This document shows positions 1 through 8,822 of a stretch of DNA of 64,000 nucleotides, piece by piece. How positions within the stretch are numbered: the first letter of the stretch is position 1; every line of letters starts with the position of its first letter. The notes beneath the pieces were generated by a model. It was given only the letters and a program-made list of their open reading frames with translations, was not told where the DNA came from and did not search any database. The translations under genes were made by a program, and so were the position numbers. This DNA is from CAVSUR01 sp963731285 (GTDB lineage: Bacteria > Actinomycetota > Actinomycetes > Streptosporangiales > Streptosporangiaceae): contig CAVSUR010000016.1 in the NCBI GenBank assembly GCA_963731285.1, forward strand, positions 36,194 through 100,193, in the 5' to 3' direction.

Positions 1-1872
1 CGACACCCCGAAGTGCTCGGCGTCCATGATCACCATGGCGGTGGCGTTCGGCACGTCCACGCCGACCTCCACGACGGTGGTCGTGACCAGGACGTCGACG
101 GCGCCATCCGCGAACGCCCGCATCACCGCGTCCTTCTCATCCGGCGGCAGCCGGCCATGCAGCACCGCGAGCCGCAGCCCGGCCAGCGGGCCGGCCATCA
201 GGGACGCGGCCAGCTCAGTGACGGCCAGCGCGGGCCGCCGCTGCCCGCCCTCGCCAGCCCCGCCCTCGCCAGTCCCGTCATCGCCAGCACTGTCATCGCC
301 AGCACTGGCGTCGTGCGCCCCGTCGCTGTCGTCGTCCGTCCCGCCGTCCGGGCCGCCGATCCGCGGGCAGACCACGTAAGCCTGGCGGCCCCGGCTGACC
401 TCCTCGGCGATCCTGGCCCAGGCCCGGTCCAGGAAGTGCGGCTTCTCGGCGACCGGCACCACGTGAGTGGCGATAGGCGAGCGCCCGGCGGGCAGTTCGG
501 TGAGCGTGGAGACGTCCAGGTCGCCGTAGACGGTCATCGCGACCGTGCGCGGGATCGGCGTGGCCGTCATCACCAGCACATGCGGCCGGCCCCGCCGGCG
601 GCCTTCTCCCGCAGCGCGTCCCGCTGCTCCACGCCGAAGCGGTGCTGCTCGTCGATTACCACCAGCCCCAGCTCGGCGAACTGGACGCGCTCTTGCAGCA
701 GCGCGTGCGTGCCGATCACGATGCCGGCCGTGCCGGAGGCCGCCGCCAGCAGGCCCTGCCGCCGGGCGGCCGCCCCCAGCGACCCGGTGAGCAGGGCCAC
801 CCGGGTGGCCTGCTCGGCCCCGCCGAGCTGGCCGGACTGCGCCAGCGGGCCGAGCAGCTGGCTGATTGACCGGTAGTGCTGCTGGGCCAGCACCTCAGTC
901 GGGGCCAGCAGCGCCGCCTGGCCGGCCGCGTCGACCGCCTGCAGCATGGCCCGGACCGCGATGACCGTCTTACCGGAGCCGACCTCGCCCTGCAGCAGCC
1001 GGTGCATCGGGTGGTCAGAGGCGAGGTCGTCGGCGATCGTCGCGCCGGCCAGCTGCTGGCCGACGGTGAGCTCGAACGGCAGCGCCGCGTCGAATTCGGC
1101 CAGCAGGCCGCCCGGGACCTTGGGCCGCGGCACCGCGCTGTAGTCGGCGGCGGCCCGGCGGCGCTGCGCCAGCACCACCTGCAGCGCGAACGCCTCGTCC
1201 CACTTCAGCCGGAGCCGGGCCCGGGCCAGGTCCTTGCGGTCAACCGGCCGGTGGATCCCGCGCAGCGCGTCGGCGTAGCCGCACAGCCCGTAGCGCTCGC
1301 GGACCTGCGGCGGCAGCGGGTCGTCGGGCACGTCAAGCACGTCGAGCGCGATCCGGACCGAGTCGGCGATCTTCCAGGACGAGATCTCCTTGGTGGCCCG
1401 GTACACCGGGATGAGCTCGGCGGCGAACTCGCTGGCCCGCGAGGCCGCGGCCGCGCTGCCGAGCAGCTCGTACTCGGGGTGGGCCAGCTGGCGCTTGCCC
1501 TGGAAGCTGGATACCTGCCCGGAGAACAGGCCGTGGCTGCCAGGCTGCAGCTCGCGTTCGCGCCAGTCCTGGCGGCCGCGGCCGAAGAACGTCAGGGTCA
1601 GCATCCCCCGGCCGTCGGTCACCACCGCCTCGAAGATCGTGCCCGGCCGGTTGCGCATCTTGCGCAGGTGCACCCGGGCGATCTGCGCCTGCACGGTCAC
1701 GTGCTCGCCGTCGCGCAGCCCGGCCAGGTCGGTCAGCTCGCCGCGCTGCTCATACCGGCGCGGGTAGTGCATCAGCAGGTCGCCTACGGTCCTGCATGTC
1801 CAGCGCCTGGTCCAGGCGCTTGGCCGCCTTATCGCCGACCACCAGCCGCAGCGGGTCCGCTAGCGTCGCCAT
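1..1872 (-). CDS. recG: ATP-dependent DNA helicase RecG (3' end outside window; two frameshifts)
   Basis: RecG is the branched-DNA helicase that remodels stalled forks and Holliday junctions. The protein begins MATLADPLRLVVGDKAAK at the ATG ending at 1872. An N-terminal OB/wedge region follows, then Walker A (GEVGSGKTVIA), the DEQH-type motif II (VIDEQHRFG), TATPIPRT and the helicase C region ending in MDAEHFGV at the window edge. The reading frame changes near 1790 (before MHYPRRYEQ) and near 590 (before PHVLVMTATPIPRT). Both junctions are recovered by single-base shifts, so they look like sequence errors. An Asp/Gly/Ser-rich insert is encoded at about 240-345 inside the helicase domain. The gene is divergent from rpmB with a gap of about 157 bp. 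Confidence 0.93.
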
Positions 1873-2029
1873 ACCGGCAGGATAGGGCGCGGCTGCGTCA
1901 GCCGGGCGGCCCGCGGCGGCCCGGTTTGCGCCCGGCTCGCGCCGGCGGCCGTTTGTCGGATATCCTGCACCGGTTGCCCCGGCCCGATCGGGGCGCTGAC
2001 CAATCTCGCCAACTTCTTGGAGCGATCCC

Positions 2030-2215
2030 GTGGCTTCCGTCTGCGACGTGTGCGGCAAGGGGCCGGGCTTCGGCAACAACGTGTCATATTCGCACCGCCG
2101 CACCCCGCGCCGCTGGAACCCGAACATTCAGCGCGTGCGCGCCAAGGTCGGCAAGACGCCGCGGCGCATGAACGTGTGCACGTCCTGCCTGAAGGCGGGC
2201 AAGGTCACCCGCTAG
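2030..2215 (+). CDS. rpmB: 50S ribosomal protein L28, zinc-binding type
   Basis: This 61-residue protein is the full normal length for L28 of the large ribosomal subunit. It starts at GTG 2030 (MASVCDVCGKGP), preceded by a TTGGAG-type ribosome binding site. Two CxxC pairs, CDVC near the N terminus and CTSC near the C terminus, mark the zinc-ribbon (C+) form. Bacteria with this form may carry a zinc-free paralogue elsewhere. The central SHRRTPRRWNPN segment is typical of the family. It lies between divergent recG and a membrane-anchored CBM-like gene. No frameshift is seen. Confidence 0.97.
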   Translation: MASVCDVCGKGPGFGNNVSYSHRRTPRRWNPNIQRVRAKVGKTPRRMNVCTSCLKAGKVTR

Positions 2216-2236
2216 CCGCCCGCTCGCGTCCTGGCT

Positions 2237-3151
2237 TCAGCCGCGGCCCTGGGTCTGGCCGCGGCCCTGGTCTCGCCGCCCGGCGGTCCTGCCCCATGCC
2301 CAGCCGTGACCGGTACCGCCTGGGCCTGGCCTGCTCTGCCCGGGGCCGGAACCCTGGCCGGTACCGCCCGGGCCGCGGCCGGGTCCCGGGGGCGGCGGCA
2401 GCACACGGACCGTGCACGGCATGCCGTCAAAGATGCAGCCGCGCGGCGCTGACCCGGCCCCGGTGCCGGCGACCGCGATCCTGACCGTGCTGGCGCCGGA
2501 TTGCGGCCACGGCCACGGCTGCCCGGTGGCCTGGCCGCCGTCGCCACGGGCTGACTTCCGCCAGGCGGCACCCCAGACCGACCTGATGCGGGTACCCGGC
2601 AGGGTGAACCCCAGCGTCCAGGTGTCGAGCTCATGATGGCTGTGCACGATGAAGAAGGCGACAAAAGCCGGGGCATCCCGCCGTACCAGCTGATAGCTCA
2701 CCCGCACCGCCGCCGCCCGCCGCGGCTCGGGGACCGCCACCGGGCTCGCCGCCGTCTGCTGCGGCTGGGCCGGCCGGGTCCGCCGGGGGGCCGGGGCCGG
2801 GCTCTTGAGCCTGGCTCCCCGGCCGCTGGTGGACAGCGAGCCGTGCGCGGGCACCAGGCAGTGCGGATGACGGCACTGCCGGTAGGCGGGCGGGCCGAAG
2901 CTCAGCGCCTGGTGCGGGGCGTGCAGGGAGATCAGCGCGGCGGTAACGGCTCCCGCGCCGACCGCGAACCAGGGCGTGACCATAGCGGCCCGCAGCCACT
3001 GGCCGCGGGTGCTGACCGGCAGCTCGCGCTCGTGCCGCTTACCGGGGCCGCGCATCACCGCGGCCGCGCTGGACAGGACGCCACGACCGGACCGGGGGTT
3101 CCGTCGCTGCGCCCTGTGTCTGGGCAGTCTCTCGCTGCGAGATCGCGGCAT
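2237..3151 (-). CDS. Membrane-anchored protein with a CBM2-like domain
   Basis: I read a 304-residue protein. A basic N terminus is followed by one hydrophobic segment (about residues 56-78), a Pro/Arg/Ala-rich linker (about 100-145), a beta-rich domain at about 149-250 and a Pro/Gly-rich tail. The domain resembles family 2 carbohydrate-binding modules: YQLVRRDAPAFVAFFIVHSH, then DTWTLGFTLPG and a late Trp-containing strand. This suggests a surface protein that binds polysaccharide. No catalytic domain is visible. An internal ATG at 3055 could be the true start and would leave a type II-like anchor. The Gly/Pro tail is low complexity and the true end could lie earlier. The family call is from pattern only. 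Confidence 0.6.
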   Translation of the reverse strand: MPRSRSERLPRHRAQRRNPRSGRGVLSSAAAVMRGPGKRHERELPVSTRGQWLRAAMVTPWFAVGAGAVTAALISLHAPHQALSFGPPAYRQCRHPHCLVPAHGSLSTSGRGARLKSPAPAPRRTRPAQPQQTAASPVAVPEPRRAAAVRVSYQLVRRDAPAFVAFFIVHSHHELDTWTLGFTLPGTRIRSVWGAAWRKSARGDGGQATGQPWPWPQSGASTVRIAVAGTGAGSAPRGCIFDGMPCTVRVLPPPPGPGRGPGGTGQGSGPGQSRPGPGGTGHGWAWGRTAGRRDQGRGQTQGRG

Positions 3152-3197
3152 CAGAGGTTTGTTATATCAAGCCGGGCCGAGCCGCCGCTAGACGAAT

Positions 3198-4250
3198 TTA
3201 CCCGGGCGGATGACCGGGCGCCGGGCCGCTGCGACGGGCGAAGTGATCCCAGCCTTCGGCGGTCGCGGGCGCACCGTCCAGGCGCACCGCGCCGGCCGGC
3301 ACAGCACCGCCGCCGGCGGTGCCGGCCGGCACAGCACCGCTGCCGGCGGGCAGAGCGCCGGCCGCTACGGACCCGGCGGCCGTGACCGTGCCGATCACCG
3401 ACCAGCCGGGCGGCAGCCGCCCGCCGGCCGGGAAGGTGGCCGCCAGGGCGTGGTCCTCGCCCCCGGACAGCACCCAGCCGAGCCAGTCCGCGCGCCGGAG
3501 GGCGGCAGCCGCGGTCCGGAGCGCCCCGGCGGGAACGGCGGCACTGGCGGTCAGCAGGTCGGACTTCAGGTCGATGAGCACGCCGCTGGCCGCAGCGACA
3601 TGCCGGAGGTCGGCGACCAGGCCGTCGCTGATGTCGATCATGGCCGTGGCGCCGGCCACTGCTGCCTGCGGGCCTGCCCGGTACGGTGGCTGCGGCCGCC
3701 GGTGCGCAGCCACCAGCCCGGCCAGCCGCGGATCCGCCGCCAGCTGCGAGTCCGCCGCCAGCTGCGAGTCCGCCGCGAGCAAGGCCAGCCCGGCGGCGGA
3801 GCTGCCGAGCGTGCCCGTCACGGCCACCAGGTCCCCCGGCCGCGCCCCGCTCCTGGTCACCGGCGCCCGGCCGTCCAGGTCGCCGAGCGCAGTGATCGCG
3901 ATCATGACCATGTCCGCGCCGGACACGTCCCCGCCTGCCACCGATGCGCCAGCCCGGGCACTTTCCTCGGCGATCCCGGCGGCCATCTCGGTAACCCAGT
4001 CCACCGCCAGGGCACCGGGGGCGGCCAGGCCAATGAGCAGCGCTGTCGGCCTGGCCCCCATCGCGGCCACGTCGGCCAGGTTCTGCGCGGCCGCCTTGGC
4101 CCCCACGTCCCGCGGGCCGGACCAGTCATGCCGGAAGTCCCGGCCCTCGACCAGCAGATCGGTGGTCACGACCACCCGACCGTCCGGCACGGCGAGCACC
4201 GCCGCGTCGTCGCCGGGGCCGACAATCTGCCCGGACCCCGGCGGGAACAT
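3198..4250 (-). CDS. thiL: Thiamine-monophosphate kinase (5' end unclear)
   Basis: ThiL phosphorylates thiamine monophosphate to the pyrophosphate cofactor. Diagnostic segments are VGPGDDAAVL, TTDLLVEGRDFRHDW, AAQNLADVAAMGARPTAL, GGDVSGAD, MIDISDGLVADL and LSGGEDHAL, all ATP/Mg-binding elements of the PurM/ThiL fold. The ATG at 4250 begins inside the conserved N terminus. Upstream codons still read ADIGEFGLIAAIGA, a good ThiL start region, but no ATG/GTG/TTG occurs before an in-frame TAG, so a base is probably missing there. The protein carries three copies of a six-residue repeat (LAADSQ/PR) and Val-Pro-Ala-Gly repeats near its C terminus, encoded by short DNA repeats. Divergent from the Lrp-like gene. 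Confidence 0.92.
   Translation of the reverse strand: MFPPGSGQIVGPGDDAAVLAVPDGRVVVTTDLLVEGRDFRHDWSGPRDVGAKAAAQNLADVAAMGARPTALLIGLAAPGALAVDWVTEMAAGIAEESARAGASVAGGDVSGADMVMIAITALGDLDGRAPVTRSGARPGDLVAVTGTLGSSAAGLALLAADSQLAADSQLAADPRLAGLVAAHRRPQPPYRAGPQAAVAGATAMIDISDGLVADLRHVAAASGVLIDLKSDLLTASAAVPAGALRTAAAALRRADWLGWVLSGGEDHALAATFPAGGRLPPGWSVIGTVTAAGSVAAGALPAGSGAVPAGTAGGGAVPAGAVRLDGAPATAEGWDHFARRSGPAPGHPPG
3291..3350. repeat. Two tandem 30-bp direct repeats inside thiL
   Basis: Units at 3291-3320 and 3321-3350 each begin GCCGGCCGGCACAGCACCGC and differ at about two positions. They encode the Gly/Ala/Val/Pro-rich stretch near the ThiL C terminus. A 15-bp repeat also occurs at about 3735-3780 in the same gene. 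Confidence 0.85.
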
Positions 4251-4397
4251 GGCCCCGATCGCCGCGATGAGGCCGAATTCGCCGATGTCCGCGACGGTGA
4301 TGACGGCCTCCCGAGACTGCCGATGCTCCCCCGGCCGCCGCCGGGGTACCTACGGTAGCGTTGCCCCCACACAGGCCACCGGAGGGACGACGACGAC

Positions 4398-4631
4398 ATG
4401 GTGCTCGCATACATTCTCGTCCAGACTGAGGTCGGTAAGGCCGCTGAGGTTGCGTCCGCCATCGCCAGCATTACCGGCGTGACTCAGGCGGACGACGTGA
4501 CCGGGCCGTACGACGTGATCGTGCGTGCCGAGTCGGACAATGTCGATGACCTGGGCAAGCTCGTGGTAGCCAAGATCCAGCTGGTGCCGGGGATCACCCG
4601 CACGCTGACCTGCCCGATCGTGCACATCTAG
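4398..4631 (+). CDS. Stand-alone Lrp/AsnC effector-binding (RAM) domain protein
   Basis: A 77-residue protein consisting only of the alpha/beta ligand-binding RAM domain of the Lrp/AsnC family: MVLAYILVQTEVGK, then GPYDVIVRAE and a final LTCPIVHI strand. It has no helix-turn-helix, so it cannot bind DNA alone. Family members of this size assemble into decamer-like rings and may bind amino acids or partner with full-length Lrp proteins. A GGAGGGACG ribosome binding site lies about 8 bases before the ATG, and a TACGGTAGC-type -10 element is visible near 4350. The same mini-gene sits beside thiL in other actinomycetes (from memory). Its 3' end overlaps the convergent cofC. Confidence 0.88.
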   Translation: MVLAYILVQTEVGKAAEVASAIASITGVTQADDVTGPYDVIVRAESDNVDDLGKLVVAKIQLVPGITRTLTCPIVHI

Positions 4632-5322
4632 GTCGTCCTCCCGGCCGCCGCCGGCTGCAGCTGGCCAGCAGCGGGGCCGCCGCCGCGCGGGTCCGCGGGC
4701 CGAGCCCGATAACCGCTGCCTGCCGCAGGTCGGCGAAGGTATCCACGTCCTGGCGCAGGCCGTCAAGATCCGGCAGCGCGATCTCGGCCGCGCCGAGTGC
4801 CGCGTGCGCCGCGCGCGAGCCCGGCCCGAACTGCGGGCGGAACGCGGCGCCCGCGGGCGCCGCGTACAAGGTGGTGCCTGCGCCGTCGGCGTCGGGCACG
4901 AAGGCCCCGGCCGGCCGGCGGCCGCGGCGAGCGCCCGGCCCAGCTCGGCCGGGCGCAGGGCGGGCAGGTCCGCGGCCATGCCCGCCCGCCCGTAACCGGG
5001 CCAGCGCCGCGCCGCGTAGGCCGCGCCGAACCCGAGCGCCGCGTTCAGCCCGGCGGCCGGCTGCATCCGCGATCACGATCGCGCCGAGGCGCCCCAGCTC
5101 GGCCTGCGCAGTCTGGTCATCGGTGACCACCACCACCCGGCGCACCGCCGGGCAGGCGGCGGCCGCGGCCACCGCGTCGGCCGCCATCGCCAGCGCCAGC
5201 GCAGCGCGGTGCGCGCCGTCCAGGGCGGCCAGCCGGGACTTGGCACGGGCCAGCACCTTGACCGGAACGACCAGTGCCCAGCCGCCGGGCGGGTCAGGGA
5301 CAGGGCTGCGGGCCATGCCCAT
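4594..5322 (-). CDS. cofC: 2-phospho-L-lactate / phosphoenolpyruvate guanylyltransferase (F420 biosynthesis), frameshifted
   Basis: This enzyme (CofC, called FbiD in mycobacteria) couples GTP to phosphoenolpyruvate or phospholactate to make the activated side-chain precursor of coenzyme F420. The start reads WALVVPVKVLARAKSRLA, the glycosyltransferase-A-like nucleotide site; VVVVTDD follows. The frame then shifts near 5065 to read GLNAALGFGAA and MAADLPAL, and back near 4920 to FVPDADGAGTTLYAAP and FGPGSRAAHA, all conserved CofC blocks in correct order. Two ATGs, 5322 and 5316, are possible starts. Two F420/FMN split-barrel proteins elsewhere in the window fit an F420-using host. Confidence 0.88.
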   Translation of the reverse strand: MGMARSPVPDPPGGWALVVPVKVLARAKSRLAALDGAHRAALALAMAADAVAAAAACPAVRRVVVVTDDQTAQAELGRLGAIVIADAAGRRAERGARVRRGLRGAALARLRAGGHGRGPARPAPGRAGPGARRGRRPAGAFVPDADGAGTTLYAAPAGAAFRPQFGPGSRAAHAALGAAEIALPDLDGLRQDVDTFADLRQAAVIGLGPRTRAAAAPLLASCSRRRPGGRPRCARSGRSACG

Positions 5323-5382
5323 GATCCTGCCTCGGCTGATCCTGCCTCGACATCGCGGCGCCCGAACCTGGAGACTGGCCGC

Positions 5383-5952
5383 ATGACAGGCGAGGGGCTG
5401 CGCGGCCGGACGGGCAGGCGGGCGGGTGGCAGCTACTCGAGCGGCTGGCGGACCATCTCGAAGATCATTCTCCGGCCGCTGATCCCGGCGCTGATGAAGG
5501 AGACGGGCCTGCGCCAGGGCGCTTGCGTGATCTTCTACCCGGAGGCGACGGTCACCCGCGACCCGGAGCAGTGGCCGATGGCGGCCAGGACCGGGGTCGC
5601 CCGGCTGGCCCTGGCCACCGGCGTGCCGGTGGTGCCGGCCGCGCACTGGGGGGCGCAGGATGGGCTGCCCTACGGGAGCTTGCGGCCGCATCTGCTGCCC
5701 CGCAGGCGGGTCCGGGTGCGGGCGGGTCCGCCGGTCGACTTGTCGCGGTTCGCGGGCCTGCCGCTGACCGCACCAGTACTGCGCGAGGCCACCAGGAAGA
5801 TCATGGCCGACGTCACCGGCCTGGTCGCCGAGCTGCGCCACGAGGCCGCGCCCGCGAAGCCGTGCCACCCGGCCATCGCCCGCCGCGCGATGCGCCGGGA
5901 GCGCCCGGGCGATGGCAGCCGGGCTGCGGAACCGGAGCGCCATGGCGTCTGA
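5383..5952 (+). pseudogene. plsC: 1-acylglycerol-3-phosphate acyltransferase (PlsC family) lacking the catalytic HX4D block
   Basis: The last two thirds match PlsC-type acyltransferases that make phosphatidic acid: VIFYPEATVTRDP (the substrate-binding EGT-like block), WPMAARTGVARLAL, VPVVPAAHWG and a C-terminal RKIMADVTGLV. The N-terminal part reads SGWRTISKIILRPLIPALMK and then jumps directly to RQGACVIFYPEA. The usual stretch of about 80 residues between these points, which carries the NHxSxxD catalytic motif, is missing although the frame stays open. As it stands the protein of about 189 residues should be inactive. Either a real in-frame deletion or an assembly collapse explains this. The 3' end overlaps the next gene (ATGGCGTCTGA). 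Confidence 0.75.
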
Positions 5953-7213
5953 GGACGATCAGCGGCCGGCGGAGGCCCTGGGCCCCTCCCCCGGGCCAGC
6001 ACGGCACGGGGAGAACACGCGCGCCGTGCACTTGCCGGCGCCGCCGGTGCCGGATCAGCGCCCGCTCGCCGCGCCGGTGTACCGGGCCACGACGTATGCG
6101 TTCGGCTCGTCGGCCGAGTACGCAGCCGTGCTGAACGGCACGGCGCCTGGTTACACCTACGCCCGGATCGACAATCCCACCGCCGATGCCTTCGCCGCCG
6201 CGATGGCCGCGCTGGAGGGGGTGAACCTGGCCCAGCCGGTGGCGGGGCAGGCGTTCGCCTCCGGGATGGCCGCCATCTCGACGGTGTTCTTGGCCTTCAC
6301 CCAGGCCGGCGCGCACGTGGTGGCCCCGGCGGCGGTCTACGGCGGGACCTACAGCTTCCTGGCCAACGTGGCCGCCCGGTTCGGCGTGCACGCCGATTTC
6401 GTCGACATCACCAACCTGGCCCGGGTGCGGGCCGCGCTGCGGCGAGGCACCGCGATCCTGTACGCGGAGACGATAGCCAACCCGACGGTCGCCGTAGCCG
6501 ACCTGGCCGCCCTGTCTGTCCTGGCCCGGGAGGCAGGCGCGCTGCTGGTGGTGGACTCGACGCTGGCCCCGCCGCCGGTCTGCCGTCCGCTGGAGTACGG
6601 CGCGGACCTGGTGCTGCACTCCGCGACCAAGTACATCGGCGGTCACTCCGACGCTACCGGCGGCGTGGTGTGCGGCCGGCCCGAGCTGCTCGGCCGGATC
6701 CGCGCGCTGCGGATCGATCTCGGCGGCTCGCTGGCACCGGACGAGGCCTACTTGCTGCGCCGCGGCCTGGAGACCATGCCGCTGCGGGTGCAGCGGCAGT
6801 GCGCGACGGCCGGGATGCTGGCGGCAGCGCTGGCGAAGCACCCGGCGGTGCAGTCGGTGGATTACCCGGGCCTGGCCGGGCACCCGGGGCACGAGGTGGC
6901 CAGGCGCCAGTTCACCGCCGGGCCGGACGGGACCAGGTTCGGGACGATCGTGACCGTAACCCCGCACGGCGGCCGGGCGGCCGGCCAGGCCTTCGCCGAC
7001 CGGCTCGGGCTCGTCCTGGTGGCCACCTCGCTAGGCGGCAATCACACCAAGGCCAGTCATGCGGCCTCGACGACGCACCGGCAGATGGACGCCGCCGCCC
7101 TCGCCGCGGCGGGCATCGGCCCGGGGGCGGTCAGGATCTCGGTGGGCCTTGAGGACGGCGAGGACCTGCTGGCTGACGCGATCGCGGCGCTGAACCAGCG
7201 GCCGGCAGGCTAG
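5942..7213 (+). CDS. PLP-dependent trans-sulfuration enzyme (cystathionine gamma-synthase / gamma-lyase family)
   Basis: A 423-residue Cys/Met-metabolism enzyme. Visible motifs are the substrate/PLP region ASGMAAISTVFLAF, the phosphate-binding YGGTYSF, VVDSTLAPP and LHSATKYIGGHSD, whose lysine forms the Schiff base with PLP. A C-terminal SLGGNHTKASHAAS follows, where the family usually has SLGGxESL. This unusual C-terminal motif makes it hard to decide between synthase, gamma-lyase and homocysteine/O-acetylserine activities, so I give no symbol. The ATG at 5942 overlaps the stop of the plsC remnant by 11 bases, implying translational coupling. In related actinomycetes gpsA usually lies between plsC and ddl; here this gene takes that place. 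Confidence 0.88.
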   Translation: MASEDDQRPAEALGPSPGPARHGENTRAVHLPAPPVPDQRPLAAPVYRATTYAFGSSAEYAAVLNGTAPGYTYARIDNPTADAFAAAMAALEGVNLAQPVAGQAFASGMAAISTVFLAFTQAGAHVVAPAAVYGGTYSFLANVAARFGVHADFVDITNLARVRAALRRGTAILYAETIANPTVAVADLAALSVLAREAGALLVVDSTLAPPPVCRPLEYGADLVLHSATKYIGGHSDATGGVVCGRPELLGRIRALRIDLGGSLAPDEAYLLRRGLETMPLRVQRQCATAGMLAAALAKHPAVQSVDYPGLAGHPGHEVARRQFTAGPDGTRFGTIVTVTPHGGRAAGQAFADRLGLVLVATSLGGNHTKASHAASTTHRQMDAAALAAAGIGPGAVRISVGLEDGEDLLADAIAALNQRPAG

Positions 7214-7305
7214 TCTGCGGCGATCAGGGCCGGCGGGCAGGCGCGGATGCGGGGCCTGGCCGGCCGCCGGGCTGGGCGCGGAGGGTGACCGGGACGGGAG
7301 GCATC

Positions 7306-8452
7306 GTGAACGAGCGGCGCAAGATCAGGGTCGCGGTCGTGTTCGGCGGCCAGGGCCCTGAGCACTCCGTCTCCTGCCTCGGCGGCGGCGCGGTCCTGGC
7401 CGCGCTGGACCGGGACAAGTACGACGTCGTGCCGGTGGGCATCACCCGCAGCGGCAGCTGGGTGCTCGCTGCCGACGACCCGGCCCGGCTGGCCATTTCC
7501 GGCGGCCAGCTGCCGTCGGTCGAGACCGTGGCCGAGCCTGGGACCGCGGTCGTGCCCTGGCCGGACGACCCGGCCGGCCAGGCGGTGGCCGTGGCCGCGG
7601 CCAGCGAGATCCCGCGGCTGTTCGGCCAGGTCGACGTGGTGCTGCCGGTGCTGCACGGCCCATATCGGCGAGGACGGCACGATCCAGGGCCTGCTGGAAA
7701 TGGCCGGGGTTCCCTACGTCGGGGCCGGGGTGCTGGCCAGCGCGGTCAGCATGGACAAGGAGTACATGAAGCTCGTCTTCGCCGCGCACGGGCTGCCGGT
7801 CGGCCGGATGGTCGTGGTCAGGGAGCGGGACTGGCAGCCGCCGGGCCCGGCCCCGGCGGCCGAGCGAAAGCGGATTCTGGACGCGGTCGGGGAACTGGGC
7901 TGGCCGGTCTTCGTCAAGCCCGCCCGCGGCGGCTCCAGCATCGGCACGTCCAGGGCCCGCAACGCCGCAGAGCTGGAAGAGGCTATCGAGACCGCCCGCC
8001 GGCACGACCCCAAGGTGCTGGTCGAGGCGGCGATCGCGGGCGCCGAGGTCGAGTGCTCGGTGCTCGAAGGGCTGAACGGCGGCCCGCCCGACACGAGCAT
8101 GCCCGGGCAGCTGACCCTGCAGGGCGGCGAGCAGTTCTACGATTTCGAGGCCAAGTACCTGGACGCCGGGACGGCGATGACGATTCCCGCCCCGATCCCC
8201 GCCGACGACATCCAGCAGGTCAGACGGCTGGCCGCGGCCGCCTTCGAGGCCGTGTCGTGCGAGGGCCTGGCCCGGGTCGACTTCTTCTACACCCCCGACC
8301 GGCGGGTCATCGTGAACGAGATCAACACGATGCCGGGCATGACCGCCAGCTCGTATTTTGCGAAAATGTGGGAAGCCACCGGGCTCGGCTTCGGTGCGCT
8401 GATCGACCGGATGCTCGCCACCGCGCTCGCCAGGCGCCGCGGCGCGCGCTGA
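7306..8452 (+). CDS. ddl: D-alanine--D-alanine ligase, one frameshift
   Basis: Ddl joins two D-Ala molecules with ATP for the peptidoglycan stem peptide. The N terminus reads VAVVFGGQGPEHSVS and LPVLHGPY. After an apparent extra C near 7666 the frame continues as GEDGTIQGLLEMAGVPYVG, then the ATP-grasp segments VFVKPARGGSSIG, ARVDFFY and the metal site VNEINTMPGMT. Removing one base restores a normal-length protein, so the gene is very probably functional. GTG 7306 is favoured as start because GGGAGG lies 4 bases upstream; an in-frame GTG at 7285 lacks such a site. Confidence 0.94.
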
Positions 8453-8543
8453 CCCGGCTGGCCAGGCCGACCTGCGCGGGCGGCGGCCGCGCGGAAGACG
8501 CGGCCGGCCGCCGGCTTGCGCTGCCGACCCGGATCGCTGGCGG

Positions 8544-8822
8544 CTACTTCTCGCCGTTGACCAGGGCCTTGAAGTCTGACCCGGGACGGAACCTGGGCAC
8601 CGAGGACCTGGGCACCGAGACCGTCGCGCCGGTGGCCGGGTTGCGCGCCGTCCGGGCCGGCCGGTCAGTCTTCTCGAAGACGCCGAACCCGGTGATCGAC
8701 ACCTTGTCGCCTTTGGCGACGGCGTCAGCGATGGTGTCGAGCACTGCGTTCACGGCCTCGGCGGCGGACTTCTTATCTCCCAGCCGGCCGGAAACCGCAT
8801 CGATCAGATCACGCTTGTTCAT
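8544..8822 (-). CDS. hup: HU-family nucleoid DNA-binding protein
   Basis: A 92-residue histone-like protein, the full length of the short (non-tailed) actinobacterial HU. It begins MNKRDLIDAVSGRLGDKKSA and contains the core GDKVSITGFGVFEK and the DNA-clamping beta-arm region RTARNPATGATVSVPRSSVP, then FRPGSDFKALVN. It forms dimers that bend DNA. A GGAGCG ribosome binding site precedes the ATG at 8822. It is convergent with ddl and separated from the divergent transhydrogenase operon by a spacer of about 380 bp. Confidence 0.96.
   Translation of the reverse strand: MNKRDLIDAVSGRLGDKKSAAEAVNAVLDTIADAVAKGDKVSITGFGVFEKTDRPARTARNPATGATVSVPRSSVPRFRPGSDFKALVNGEK

Noticed and set aside
876..2171. 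Long plus-strand open frame of 431 codons opposite recG
   Set aside because: It is antisense to RecG, whose helicase motifs are unmistakable. High GC leaves antisense frames open by chance; no recognisable domain.
3319..4482. Long plus-strand open frame opposite thiL
   Set aside because: Low-complexity Ala/Ser/Arg/Pro translation, antisense to conserved ThiL motifs.
7660..7670. Programmed frameshifting in ddl and other core genes
   Set aside because: No slippery site or conserved stimulatory structure is evident, and such breaks occur across many unrelated genes, so sequence error is simpler.
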